Source of the DNA: Flavobacteriaceae bacterium
GTDB lineage: Bacteria > Bacteroidota > Bacteroidia > Flavobacteriales > Flavobacteriaceae
Assembly (NCBI GenBank): GCA_002694465.1
Contig: NZMG01000007.1
Coordinates: forward strand, 1 to 64,000
DNA length: 64,000 bases
Reading direction: 5' to 3'
Part shown: piece after piece, positions 1 to 9,232 of the stretch
Layout: every line of letters begins with the position of its first letter
Position numbering within the stretch: position 1 is the stretch's first letter
Made by a program: the position numbers and the translations under genes
Notes under the pieces: generated by a model
What the model was told of the DNA's origin: nothing
Seen by the model: only the letters and a program-made list of their open reading frames with translations
The model's database searches: none

Positions 1-1
1 C

Positions 2-271
2 CTTGGCAAGGATGATAACTTGTTAGATATAGCTACCATAGTGTTATATCCTAACCCCGCCAACGCAGTAGTAAACATTAGCAATCCAAAAGCATTAGCG
101 CTTGAGACAGCAACTGTTTACGACCTTACAGGGAAAATGGTTCAAGTTTATAATTTAAAAGGTATGGGAACTGAAAAGGCATTAGATGTATCAATGCTTG
201 CTTCGGCTACCTATCTGGTTTACATTCAAAGTGAGCATGGTTCCATAACCAAACAGCTTATTAAAGAATAG
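2..271 (+). CDS. C-terminal part of a T9SS-secreted protein (5' end outside window)
   Basis: The reading frame is open from the first bases of the window, so this is the last 89 codons of a longer gene. What is visible is a complete type A T9SS sorting domain: the YPNPA motif, a central strand of the VYDLTGKMV type, the hydrophobic strand YLVYIQ and a basic end TKQLIKE. This domain sends cargo across the outer membrane, after which it is cleaved or anchored to the surface. The cargo part is not seen, so its function cannot be named. A strong terminator follows 32 bp after the stop. Confidence 0.9.
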   Translation, partial: LGKDDNLLDIATIVLYPNPANAVVNISNPKALALETATVYDLTGKMVQVYNLKGMGTEKALDVSMLASATYLVYIQSEHGSITKQLIKE

Positions 272-303
272 GCCTATTTTGATTAATTTTTGTTAGTTAA
301 ATA

Positions 304-327
304 CCCCCAAGAAATTGGGGGTTTTTT
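304..327 (+). terminator. Rho-independent terminator of the T9SS protein gene
   Basis: CCCCC-AA / TT-GGGGG stem with a GAAA loop, followed by six T. It lies 32 bp after the stop codon of the upstream partial gene and isolates it from the sensor kinase gene. Confidence 0.9.
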
Positions 328-485
328 ATTCCTGACATTTTAAATAGCCATGTAAAAACTCCGTAGCTCCTTTCAGCCTACTACGTGTGAATTGTGGTCA
401 TACAATTATATAAAATAGAGGGCCTAGTGGCTAGAACCTATTATCCAAAACCCTCCTTTTAAATCAAATTAAATATCTTTAAGCA

Positions 486-3400
486 GTGATTCAAAAAACA
501 GCCCTTTACTTATGCCTTATTTGCTTCGCCTTTTCTTGGTCGCAAGAAGGGAAAGTGTTGCATAAAGTTTTTACCAAGCGAGATGGTTTACACCTCGATT
601 ATATAGACTCCATGGTCTATGACGACGATGGCTTTATTTGGCTTGGAGGCTCTAGCTTGGATATGCGCGAAATTATCAAAAGTGATAAAAAATTATCCTT
701 ACAGCGATTTAACGGAAAAACCTTTCATAGCATACCACTTCCTAAACTTAAAAAACCTATTACCAATATTCGGCAATTGCTAAAACGCAGTGATGGTAAG
801 TTTTATGTTTTGGGGGAGATGGGTTCTGGAAATGATTTTTTGCTACTTTTCAATCCAATTACAACAGAATTTCAAGAGATTGAAATAGTACCTAACTATG
901 CATTGCCTTTACAACTTTCAAGTATTTTTACGCACCAAGGAGAGGATTATATTCTATTTCAAATAGAGCAAACCATAACGGTAGCAAAACTTTCTGAGGC
1001 ATTGGAAGTAGAAATTTTATTTACCTATACGGACACCGAAAGTCGCTTTTCGATAGATCAATATACCGCCTTTATTCCCTTTAAGAAGTTTTGCTTACTA
1101 GGGGATAATCATTTACCCGTCCATTACTTTAATTGGGACGGAACGCTCTTAAAAAAAGAATCAAATTCGAGAAGAATTAATATTGAAGATGGGGAAGGTG
1201 TACGTCGTTATATCGACGAGTATACCATTCAGGACGGGATTACTTACATTATGTTATATAGAAATCCACAACTACAATATGTTAATGAAAAGACTATGAC
1301 TATTGAGCCAGTTGGGATAGCTAATACAAGACTAAGTAGTGACCATTTAAAAATTTCTAAAGACACAAAGGGTAATGTTTCTTGGATCGCTTCGGAAGGA
1401 GGGACCCTCACGGCACAAAAACTAACACCCAATACAGGGTTTGAAACCCACTTTAAAAGTGAATTATTTAGTTCTTCCGAAGCCTTCACAACCTTATCTA
1501 GTGATGTAACCAAAGAGCTATGGATAGCTAGAAATAATGGGGAGCTTCATTACTTTCAATTTCCATCACAAACCGTGCGTACCTATTTGCCAGATATTGA
1601 AATGCGAGCCATTGCAGCTTTGGACAAAAACACCTATATCATTGCCACCGAAATGGAAGGATGGTATACGTTAAATCTTGAAGACAACTCTGTAGTTCCT
1701 TTTCCAATTTCTAGTGGTGCCATTGCCATAATACCAAATTCTTCAAGAGCCATATTTAAAGAAGGGAATACACTATGGAGCAATAGTGGTAGTCATATTA
1801 TGGAGGTTGATATCCCTACGAATGAAGCCAAGACCTATCGTCACTACCCCGTACTTTCTATGGTTAAAGCATCGGACAGCACCTTTATCTATGGCACCAA
1901 TGGATATGCCTTACTAGAGTTTAATAAAAACACTAAAGAACATACACAATTACTAGACACTAAAGAATACATCATTTATGGACTTGCCCTCAACAATGCT
2001 GTGTGCGTTGCAGCCACTAATAAAGGAGTTATTACCTATAATTTAATGACTAAAGAACATCGCCTTTATGGTTCAGAAACCCTTGAAGACCCATTTTTAT
2101 TGATGGCAACATTTCACTCCGAATATGGATTTTTGTTGGGTAGTCGGTCTGGAAACATCTACCATTTTGATCCTATACAAAAAACCTTTACAACGAAATA
2201 CAAGGATGTCTTTGAAGCAGGGATCGCCACCCTATTGTTTGATGAAGAATTGTGGTGGATTAATACTTTTAATGGGGTAGTGGCCTTTAATCCAAAAGAC
2301 CAAAGCATTACGCGTTATTCTGAAAAGGACGGCTTTAGCCACAATGAAACCAATAGATATAGTGCGCTTGATACGGGCAATGGTTTTCTTGTAGGTACTA
2401 TTGCGGGTATTAATTATTTTGACCCTAAGGCCCTTACCAATGAAACTCCTGATTGGAATTTGCGTCTATTATCCCTGAAAAACTATAATAACAAGACAAA
2501 CTCACTTACTACACTTCAAGATAGGAGCCAATTGGATGTGCTACAAGAAATTGTATTGCCTCAGGAAAATAAGACTTTGTCCTTAGATTTTGCGCTATCC
2601 AATAATGCTGGTGGCAAGGAGCATTCCTTTAGGTATCGTTTAAATGATGAAGATTGGGTTGATATAAAAGAGCAACAATCAATTAGCTTTCCTAATCTGG
2701 CGGCCGGAGATTATTTACTCCAGATAGAAGCGCTGGACTTTTCAGGAAATCGTATTGGTAAACCATTACACTATGCTATTTACTCTAAAGATTTTTTTTA
2801 CAACCAGTGGTGGTTTTATTTATTATTATTGTTAATTGGTTTCAGTATTGCAATGTACCTTTTGCGTCAATCCGCTCAAAAAAGAAAATTACAAGAACAA
2901 TTTTCGGGAGCTTTGTTAGTTTCGCAGGAGGACGAACGCACCCGTATAGCAAAAGAACTTCACGACAGTATAGGACAGCAATTAACATTAATTAAACGAA
3001 GGGCTCAAACCGAAAATAAAGAAGAAATAGTGGCTTTATCCCATAAAACATTAGAAGAAGTACGCAGTATTTCTAGAGGTTTATATCCAGCAGTATTGAA
3101 GCAATTAGGGCTGTCTGAAAGTATAGAACAACTCATTTTAGAAATAGACGAAGACACCTCACTTTTTTGCACGGCAGAGATTGAAAATATTGATTCGTAT
3201 TTTTCTAAGGAGGAAAGCTTAAATTTTTATAGATTTATACAAGAATGTATTAATAACAGTTTGAAACACGCGGAGGCGACCAATCTTTCGGTACAAGTAA
3301 AAAATTTACCGAAAAGTGTTTTGCTTCAAATAAAAGATAATGGTAAAGGGTTTGAAGTTTCCGAAGCCATTAAGAATAATAGCCTTGGCCTAAAAACATT

Positions 3401-3494
3401 AAAAGAACGTATCCGGCTATTACGTGGCACCATGCAAATACATAGTAGCCCAGTTAAAGGAACTATTATTAATTGTGAAATCCCAAAAAAGTGA
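486..3494 (+). CDS. Two-component sensor histidine kinase with beta-propeller sensor
   Basis: Membrane sensor kinase of 1002 aa. Residues 1-19 form a signal peptide. Residues about 20-690 look like the two-component-regulator propeller repeats typical of Bacteroidota. A Y_Y_Y-like domain follows (about 700-765), then one transmembrane helix (about 773-795). The cytoplasmic part is a HisKA_3 dimerisation domain with phospho-accepting H826 in KELHDSIGQQ, and an HATPase_c domain with the DNGKGF box near 951. Start is GTG at 486, right after a TATCTTTA -7-like element, so the leader is very short. The stop overlaps the next start (GTGA), so kinase and regulator are translationally coupled. The ligand is unknown; the surface-protein run from 4227 is the likely target. 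Confidence 0.92.
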   Translation: MIQKTALYLCLICFAFSWSQEGKVLHKVFTKRDGLHLDYIDSMVYDDDGFIWLGGSSLDMREIIKSDKKLSLQRFNGKTFHSIPLPKLKKPITNIRQLLKRSDGKFYVLGEMGSGNDFLLLFNPITTEFQEIEIVPNYALPLQLSSIFTHQGEDYILFQIEQTITVAKLSEALEVEILFTYTDTESRFSIDQYTAFIPFKKFCLLGDNHLPVHYFNWDGTLLKKESNSRRINIEDGEGVRRYIDEYTIQDGITYIMLYRNPQLQYVNEKTMTIEPVGIANTRLSSDHLKISKDTKGNVSWIASEGGTLTAQKLTPNTGFETHFKSELFSSSEAFTTLSSDVTKELWIARNNGELHYFQFPSQTVRTYLPDIEMRAIAALDKNTYIIATEMEGWYTLNLEDNSVVPFPISSGAIAIIPNSSRAIFKEGNTLWSNSGSHIMEVDIPTNEAKTYRHYPVLSMVKASDSTFIYGTNGYALLEFNKNTKEHTQLLDTKEYIIYGLALNNAVCVAATNKGVITYNLMTKEHRLYGSETLEDPFLLMATFHSEYGFLLGSRSGNIYHFDPIQKTFTTKYKDVFEAGIATLLFDEELWWINTFNGVVAFNPKDQSITRYSEKDGFSHNETNRYSALDTGNGFLVGTIAGINYFDPKALTNETPDWNLRLLSLKNYNNKTNSLTTLQDRSQLDVLQEIVLPQENKTLSLDFALSNNAGGKEHSFRYRLNDEDWVDIKEQQSISFPNLAAGDYLLQIEALDFSGNRIGKPLHYAIYSKDFFYNQWWFYLLLLLIGFSIAMYLLRQSAQKRKLQEQFSGALLVSQEDERTRIAKELHDSIGQQLTLIKRRAQTENKEEIVALSHKTLEEVRSISRGLYPAVLKQLGLSESIEQLILEIDEDTSLFCTAEIENIDSYFSKEESLNFYRFIQECINNSLKHAEATNLSVQVKNLPKSVLLQIKDNGKGFEVSEAIKNNSLGLKTLKERIRLLRGTMQIHSSPVKGTIINCEIPKK

Positions 3495-4135
3495 AAAATA
3501 ATCCTTCTATTTTAGTTGCCGATGATCACCCTATGCTATTAAAAGGGTTATTAGACGAATTACATCAACACGGATATTCGGTTTTAGAAGGAGCAACTCA
3601 CGGAGCAGAGGCCCTAGAATCTATCCTTGCACATCAACCTGATATTGCTATTCTAGATATTGAAATGCCTATACTTACAGGTTTTGAAGTCATTAAAAAA
3701 TGTATTGAAGAAGATTGCGAAACAAAATTTATTATCCTAACCTCCTATAAAGAAAAGGCCTATGTGCATAAGGCTAAAAAGCTGAATATATCTGGATATT
3801 TGCTGAAGGATGAACCCTTTTCTGAAATAGAAAGATGTATTCAAGCGCTTCAAAAGGATGAAAAGTATTTCAGTAGTAGCTTTACCGATGTGTTTGACAA
3901 GGAGATCTATCCACAAATGGATAAGATTAAATACCTTTCTCCTTCCGAAAGAACCATCGTACGCCTTATTGCTCAAGGAAAAACTTCAAAAGAAATAGGG
4001 GAGTTATTGAGTATTTCACACCGTACGGTACAAAAACACCGAGGGAATATTATTTCAAAATTAGATTTACCACCTAGTATGGACGCTCTAAATGTTTGGG
4101 CCTCTGAAAATAAAGAGTTATTACTTTCCCTTTAA
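3491..4135 (+). CDS. NarL/LuxR-type response regulator
   Basis: Response regulator of 214 aa. The receiver domain (about 5-120) has acidic D11/D12, phospho-acceptor D56 in ILDIEMP, T84 and K106. The C-terminal LuxR-type helix-turn-helix (about 148-205) carries the usual LSPSERTIVRLIAQGKTSKEI and TVQKH segments. The gene starts at a GTG overlapping the stop of the sensor kinase, its obvious partner. It is followed at 92 bp by the surface-protein run, and the gap holds repeated ACGTA-type sites it may bind. Confidence 0.94.
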   Translation: MKNNPSILVADDHPMLLKGLLDELHQHGYSVLEGATHGAEALESILAHQPDIAILDIEMPILTGFEVIKKCIEEDCETKFIILTSYKEKAYVHKAKKLNISGYLLKDEPFSEIERCIQALQKDEKYFSSSFTDVFDKEIYPQMDKIKYLSPSERTIVRLIAQGKTSKEIGELLSISHRTVQKHRGNIISKLDLPPSMDALNVWASENKELLLSL

Positions 4136-4137
4136 AC

Positions 4138-4205
4138 TACGTACCCCTACGTATTTTTTGACACTTGCTGCGTATTTTCTAGCGTAGGTTTATCAAATAT
4201 CTTTA
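4138..4205 (+). promoter_or_regulatory. Putative operator repeats and -7 element before the surface operon
   Basis: CTACGTA occurs twice (4138-4144 and 4147-4153). TACGTATTTT (4148) and TGCGTATTTT (4169) form a direct repeat exactly 21 bp, or two helical turns, apart. A TATCTTTA element (4198-4205) resembles the Bacteroidota TAnnTTTG -7 box and sits 21 bp before the ATG at 4227. I see no good TTTG -33 box at the right distance, as expected for an activated promoter. Binding by the adjacent LuxR-type regulator is an inference from position. Confidence 0.4.
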
Positions 4206-4226
4206 CCGTAAGAAAAATAATACAAT

Positions 4227-7200
4227 ATGTATAAGATTACGGTATTTTTTGTCTTACTCTTTTTTCAAGTTTCTTTCTCACAAGACACCACACCTCCCAC
4301 CGCTGTTTGTCAGGATGTTACTGTAACCCTAGATTCTTTTGGAAGTGGAAGCATTACTGCAATGGACGTTGATGGAGGTTCTACAGATGATGTTGCCATT
4401 GCAAGTTTATCGGTATCTCCAAGTAACTTTGATTGTTCTGACCTTGGTGTAGTGGTTGTAACCTTAACCGTTACAGATACTTCGGGGAATTCCGATACAT
4501 GTACAGCAAATGTAACCGTTGAAGATACCGATAATCCTGTTGCGGCCTGTCAAGATATTTCCGTTTCGCTTGATGCCACAGGAAATTATGTTTTTACTAC
4601 TGCTGACTTACAATTTATAGGTGCTGGTAGTACCGATAATTGTAACTCCCTTAGTTATAGTTCGGTGCCAAATACTTTTACTTGTGCAGATGTTTACAAT
4701 CCTCAATTAATTGACCTAGTCATTACAGGAGTATTGGATGTCGATATTGATAATCCAACACCTACGGTAGCAGTTCAAGCTGTGGAGGTTTATGTTATAG
4801 AAGATATCCCCGATTTGTCCTTATATGGAATTGGAGTAGCAAACGATGGAGGTGGTAGTGATGGGCAAGAATTTACGTTTCCAGCGGTGGCTGCTTCGGC
4901 AGGAGACTATTTAGTGATTGCTTCCAATGCAGCAGATTTTGCAACCTTTTTTGGGTTTGCTACAGATTTTGAAAGTGCAGTTCTCGATATGAGTGGGGAT
5001 GATGCAGTAGAGTTATTCTTCAGCGGAAGCATCATTGATACGTTTGGGGATGTAAATGTGGATGGTACAAGTGAACCTTGGGACTATTTTGACGGATGGG
5101 CTTATAGAAAAGATGAAACACAAGCAAATGAAGGAGTCTTTGCGTTTAGTAATTGGATTTATTCGGGTACTGAGATTTGGGATATTACAGACCCAGTATC
5201 CGGCAATGTATTGATACCGTTTCCTTTTGATAATTATACCTATACCATTAGTGGATCAACCACTCCAATTTCGGTAGAACTTACGGTTTCAGATGATTCT
5301 GGAAATACTAGTACTTGTATGGCAAATGTATATGTAGAGGACACTACACCTCCCGTCGCTAATTGCCAAAACATTACATTACAACTTAACGCAAATGGAG
5401 AAGCGTTCCTTACTGCGGAGGATTTAGATAATCTTGCTACACCTTCAACCGATAATTGCAGTATTGCCTTCTTTTCAGCAGATCCTAGCGCATTCTTTTG
5501 TGATGATGTTGGAGTAAATAATGTAGTGCTTACTGTCATTGATAGTTTTGGAAATAGCAGTATCTGTAATGCCACTGTAACCATTGAAGATGTGAATGAT
5601 CCAACTGCATTTTGTCAAAATATAACAGTTCCATTAGATGCTAATGGTATGGTAACCATATTACCTACCGATGTCGACAATATTAGTACTGATGCCTGTG
5701 GAATTACAACTCGGTCTTTGGATATCGATACTTTTGATTGCACAAACTTAGGAGTCAACACGGTTTCACTTACAGTCACGGATGCAAATGGAAGACAAGA
5801 CACTTGCACAGCCCAAGTAACGATTACCGATATAACGCCTCCCAACGTAGTATGTCAAAATATTACAATTCCCCTAGATGCTTCAGGAATGGCTTCGATA
5901 ACGGCGACTCAAATAGATAACGGAAGTACTGATGCTTGCGGAATTGCTTCAAGAACACTTAATGTTAGTAGTTTTACTTGCAATGACCTTGGCGCCAATT
6001 CAGTTACCTTAACTGTTACGGACAACAACGGAAACAGTGCAAGTTGCTTTGCCGAAGTTACCATTGTAGATACAACTCCTCCTGTTGCGAATGCAATGGA
6101 CATCACCGTATTTCTAAATGCTACAGGGGAGGCTACGATTGTAGGAGGTGATGTTGATAACAATTCTGCAGATAATTGTGGAATTGCTTCGATTACAGTA
6201 AGTCCAAGTAGTTTTGATTGTTCAGATACAGGAAGTCCTGTTTTAGTAACTATGACAGTTACAGATGGTTCTGGGAATTCAAGTAATGATACTGCCATGG
6301 TTACTGTAGTTGATGATAGTCCGCCTACCGCAGTTTGTACAGATATTACTTTGCCACTTGACGTTACAGGAATTGCTACGTTAACTCCTAACTTAATTGA
6401 TGGCGGAAGTGGAGTTTCGTGTGGTGCTGCAACATTAACCATTGATACAACAAGCTTTGATTGTAGTGATATTGGACCTAATACTGTAACCTTAACCGTT
6501 GCAAATGCGGCAGGAGCTACGGCCACATGCACCGCTATTGTAACCGTAGTAGACAGTACTCCTCCTAATGTTATATGCCAAGATGTTACCGTTATTTTAG
6601 ATGGAGCAGGTAGTGGGACGATAACCACTTCCGATATTGATAACGGAACAACAGATGCCTGTGGTATTGCTTCTCTAAGCTTAAACACCACAACCTTTGA
6701 TTGTTCGGATGTGGGTACAAACACAGTTATACTAACAGCAACAGATGTAAACGGAAATTCGAGTAGCTGTACCGCAATAGTCACTGTTTTAGATAATATA
6801 AACCCCTCTGCTATTTGTCAAAATATTACAGTTTCATTAGATGCTTCAGGAGTAGCCACAATTACCCCTTTACAAGTAGATGGTGGTAGCAGCGATTTTT
6901 GCGGAATAGCAAGTAGAAGTATTGATATTTCTTCTTTTGATTGTAACGATTTAGGAGCTAATACAGTAGCACTTACCGTTACCGATACTTCTGGAAATAT
7001 AGCTACTTGTAATGCTATTGTTACCGTTCAAGATGTAATTCCACCTACAGCGGTATGTCAAAACATAACGGTGCAACTTGATACCTCGGGTTCTGCTATC
7101 ATAACGGCAAGCGATGTTGATGGTGGAAGTACAGATGCCTGTGGAATTGCTTCCACGAATATTAGCAATACCATTTTTAATTGTAATAATGTGGGCGCTA

Positions 7201-8039
7201 ATTCGGTAATTCTATCGGTAACCGATACCAGCGGAAATACAAGTACTTGTAGTGCGACCGTTACGGTACAAGATCTTATACCTCCAACTATGAGCTGTCA
7301 AAATATAACGGTGGCCTTAGATGCTTCTGGGACTGCTTTTATAACCCCTCAAGATATTGATTCGGGTACTTTTGATGCCTGTGGTTTATCTTCTGTATCG
7401 ATTGATAGATCCAATTTTTCCTGTGCTGATTTGGGCGCAAACTCGGTAGTGCTGACCGCTACAGATATTTATGGTAATACGGCTAGCTGTACCGCGACGG
7501 TTACTGTAGTTGACCTGATTGATCCTTCAATTAATTGTCCTTCAAACCAAACCGTCATAGCGGATGCTGGAAATATGTATATCATTCCTGACTATTTTTC
7601 AGAAGGTCTTGCCGATGCAAGTGATAATTGTACTAACCCTATTACTAATGTAACACAAAACCCAACCCCTGGAAGTAGTGTTGGATTGGGACTAACAACA
7701 GTTTCCTTAACCGCTATGGATAGTAGTGGAAATAGTGATACTTGCAGTTTTCAGCTTACTGTAAATGAACTATTAGGAGTTTCCAATAATCAAATAGAAA
7801 AAACAATTAGCATCATACCAAACCCTGCTTCAGAGTACATTACCATTACTACTTCTGAGGTTGTTTCCATTCAGCAAATCAAACTATTTGATATACACGG
7901 TAGGAAGATAAAGGAACAGGTATTTCAAGTAAACCAAAATGTCGTAACCCTAGATATTTCCATCTTAGAAAATGCTATCTATTTTGTTGAAATTAAAACA
8001 GATAGTGGCTTTGTATTAAAGCGTTTAATTAAAAATTAG
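4227..8039 (+). CDS. Giant repeat surface protein with T9SS sorting domain
   Basis: Secreted protein of 1270 aa with signal peptide (1-18). It contains eleven copies of an approximately 80-residue domain, each beginning like PPTAVCQNITVxLD and ending like NTVTLTVTDxxGNxxxCTAxVTVxD, mostly with four cysteines that could form two disulphides. Copy 2 is split by about 170 residues resembling a lamin-tail or nuclease-associated beta domain (VYVIEDIPDLSLYGIGV... GDDAVELFF). A HYR-like domain (about 1105-1180) and a type A T9SS sorting domain (IIPNPASEYI ... RLIKN) close the protein. It is probably an adhesin or filament on the cell surface. It is first gene of a run of six with gaps of 2-4 bp, or overlap. 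Confidence 0.88.
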   Translation: MYKITVFFVLLFFQVSFSQDTTPPTAVCQDVTVTLDSFGSGSITAMDVDGGSTDDVAIASLSVSPSNFDCSDLGVVVVTLTVTDTSGNSDTCTANVTVEDTDNPVAACQDISVSLDATGNYVFTTADLQFIGAGSTDNCNSLSYSSVPNTFTCADVYNPQLIDLVITGVLDVDIDNPTPTVAVQAVEVYVIEDIPDLSLYGIGVANDGGGSDGQEFTFPAVAASAGDYLVIASNAADFATFFGFATDFESAVLDMSGDDAVELFFSGSIIDTFGDVNVDGTSEPWDYFDGWAYRKDETQANEGVFAFSNWIYSGTEIWDITDPVSGNVLIPFPFDNYTYTISGSTTPISVELTVSDDSGNTSTCMANVYVEDTTPPVANCQNITLQLNANGEAFLTAEDLDNLATPSTDNCSIAFFSADPSAFFCDDVGVNNVVLTVIDSFGNSSICNATVTIEDVNDPTAFCQNITVPLDANGMVTILPTDVDNISTDACGITTRSLDIDTFDCTNLGVNTVSLTVTDANGRQDTCTAQVTITDITPPNVVCQNITIPLDASGMASITATQIDNGSTDACGIASRTLNVSSFTCNDLGANSVTLTVTDNNGNSASCFAEVTIVDTTPPVANAMDITVFLNATGEATIVGGDVDNNSADNCGIASITVSPSSFDCSDTGSPVLVTMTVTDGSGNSSNDTAMVTVVDDSPPTAVCTDITLPLDVTGIATLTPNLIDGGSGVSCGAATLTIDTTSFDCSDIGPNTVTLTVANAAGATATCTAIVTVVDSTPPNVICQDVTVILDGAGSGTITTSDIDNGTTDACGIASLSLNTTTFDCSDVGTNTVILTATDVNGNSSSCTAIVTVLDNINPSAICQNITVSLDASGVATITPLQVDGGSSDFCGIASRSIDISSFDCNDLGANTVALTVTDTSGNIATCNAIVTVQDVIPPTAVCQNITVQLDTSGSAIITASDVDGGSTDACGIASTNISNTIFNCNNVGANSVILSVTDTSGNTSTCSATVTVQDLIPPTMSCQNITVALDASGTAFITPQDIDSGTFDACGLSSVSIDRSNFSCADLGANSVVLTATDIYGNTASCTATVTVVDLIDPSINCPSNQTVIADAGNMYIIPDYFSEGLADASDNCTNPITNVTQNPTPGSSVGLGLTTVSLTAMDSSGNSDTCSFQLTVNELLGVSNNQIEKTISIIPNPASEYITITTSEVVSIQQIKLFDIHGRKIKEQVFQVNQNVVTLDISILENAIYFVEIKTDSGFVLKRLIKN
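5341..7513 (+). repeat. Nine contiguous 80-codon coding repeats
   Basis: Domain copies 3-11 of the surface protein lie head to tail here, about 241 bp each. Recurring phrases include GATGCCTGTGGAATTGC and TGTCAAAATAT. Long minus-strand frames in this stretch arise from the repeat composition and are not genes. Confidence 0.85.
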
Positions 8040-8043
8040 ATTT

Positions 8044-8544
8044 ATGAAGAAGCTACTAAGTTCTTTATTTATTGTAGCATTTGGTTGCTACAGTTTATCT
8101 GCTCAGGAAGCTGTAAGATCAACTATTTCAGCATCAGGTTCCTCATCTAGCATTCGTGTAAATGATAGGGACTATGTGATTCAGCAAAGTGTGGGACAGC
8201 AAAGTATTATTGGGACTTCACAAAGTTCCGTAGCGATTATGCGTCAGGGATTTATACAGCCTCCCATTGAAGTGTTTGCGCTTTCAGAAACCGATAATAG
8301 TTTGGATGCAGTAGTATATCCCAATCCTTTTCAGAATATAGTGCATGTCCGCTTTAATGAAACCCTTAAAAAACCTGTAAATATTGTGCTTTACGATGTT
8401 CTAGGTAGAATAGTACGTACCGAAACAAAGGTGGTTACTACCTCTGAAACGTCTATTCACCTAGATGGTTTGTCTAGTGCACAATATATCCTGACAATTA
8501 CTTCAGAAAATAAAGAATTTAAAACGTCTCTCTTGAAAAAATAA
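8044..8544 (+). CDS. Small T9SS sorting-domain protein
   Basis: Secreted protein of 166 aa: signal peptide (1-20), a short region with YVIQQSVGQQSIIGT, and a C-terminal T9SS sorting domain (VVYPNPFQNIVHVRF ... ILTITSENKEFKTSLLKK). Small proteins of this build are common in Flavobacteriia next to large repeat proteins. The QSVGQQS segment precedes the sorting domain in many of them, but its job is not known. It starts 4 bp after the adhesin stop and ends 2 bp before the barrel gene, so it belongs to the same transcript. It may be an accessory or anchoring subunit of the surface structure. Confidence 0.85.
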   Translation: MKKLLSSLFIVAFGCYSLSAQEAVRSTISASGSSSSIRVNDRDYVIQQSVGQQSIIGTSQSSVAIMRQGFIQPPIEVFALSETDNSLDAVVYPNPFQNIVHVRFNETLKKPVNIVLYDVLGRIVRTETKVVTTSETSIHLDGLSSAQYILTITSENKEFKTSLLKK

Positions 8545-8546
8545 TT

Positions 8547-9230
8547 ATGAAAAAACTACTCATTTATAGTCTTTTACTAGCCACTTTAAGTTCTTTTGGA
8601 CAACAAGTCTTTTTTGAAACGGGGCTTAATGTTTCTGATTTTAAGTTCAGAAATAATGAAGGTGAATACCTTGAAAATCTTCAGTCTAAGACCCAAAACT
8701 ATATTACTGCTGGGTATAAACACAGAATTTTTACTGATGGATTAAACATTAGCACTGCGATATCTTACAACAATTATGGAGCAATTGGAAGCGATCCCGT
8801 TTTGCAAAACTTTTTTGAATGGGACATTAGCTATTTAGGGTTTAATCTCGGGTTGGATTATGAGGCATTTAAAGTAGGGAACTTTGCATTTTACATATCT
8901 GCTGGAGGTTCTGCTGAATATATGACCGATGGGGTACAAACCATCAACAATCAAGTATATAACGTGAAGGATGTGGAGGAGTTTAAAGACATTGCCTATT
9001 TCTTCAGAAGCGGCGCAGGGCTACGATTTGATATTTCGGATACAGCCAAAATGTACTTCCAATATGCATATGCCACAGGATTAGCTTTAAATGATAATAA
9101 CAATTCTAGTGTGACAAGACTGACCATAGGAGTTGATACAATTGGATTAGGAATTATGGTGGACATTCCTTGTAATAAAAAGGAAGAAACTCCAAAGGAA
9201 ACTGAAACAAACGAATTAGAAACTAATTAG
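8547..9230 (+). CDS. Outer-membrane beta-barrel protein (porin-like)
   Basis: Protein of 227 aa with a signal peptide (1-18) and alternating amphipathic strands such as YITAGYKHRIF, LGFNLGLDYEAF and AKMYFQYAYATGLAL, typical of small outer-membrane barrels. The C-terminal tail (about 205-227) is charged and rich in Glu, Thr and Asn, and follows what appears to be the last strand. It is not clearly a PorP/SprF-type partner. Gaps to both neighbours are 2 bp. Position suggests it anchors or transports components of the surface structure; this is inference. Confidence 0.75.
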   Translation: MKKLLIYSLLLATLSSFGQQVFFETGLNVSDFKFRNNEGEYLENLQSKTQNYITAGYKHRIFTDGLNISTAISYNNYGAIGSDPVLQNFFEWDISYLGFNLGLDYEAFKVGNFAFYISAGGSAEYMTDGVQTINNQVYNVKDVEEFKDIAYFFRSGAGLRFDISDTAKMYFQYAYATGLALNDNNNSSVTRLTIGVDTIGLGIMVDIPCNKKEETPKETETNELETN

Positions 9231-9232
9231 TT

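Noticed and set aside
5909..6784. 291-codon minus-strand frame inside the adhesin gene
   Set aside because: Open by repeat composition on the other strand. The plus frame is a clear repeat domain protein; similar shadows occur at 9655-10242 and 10243-10980.
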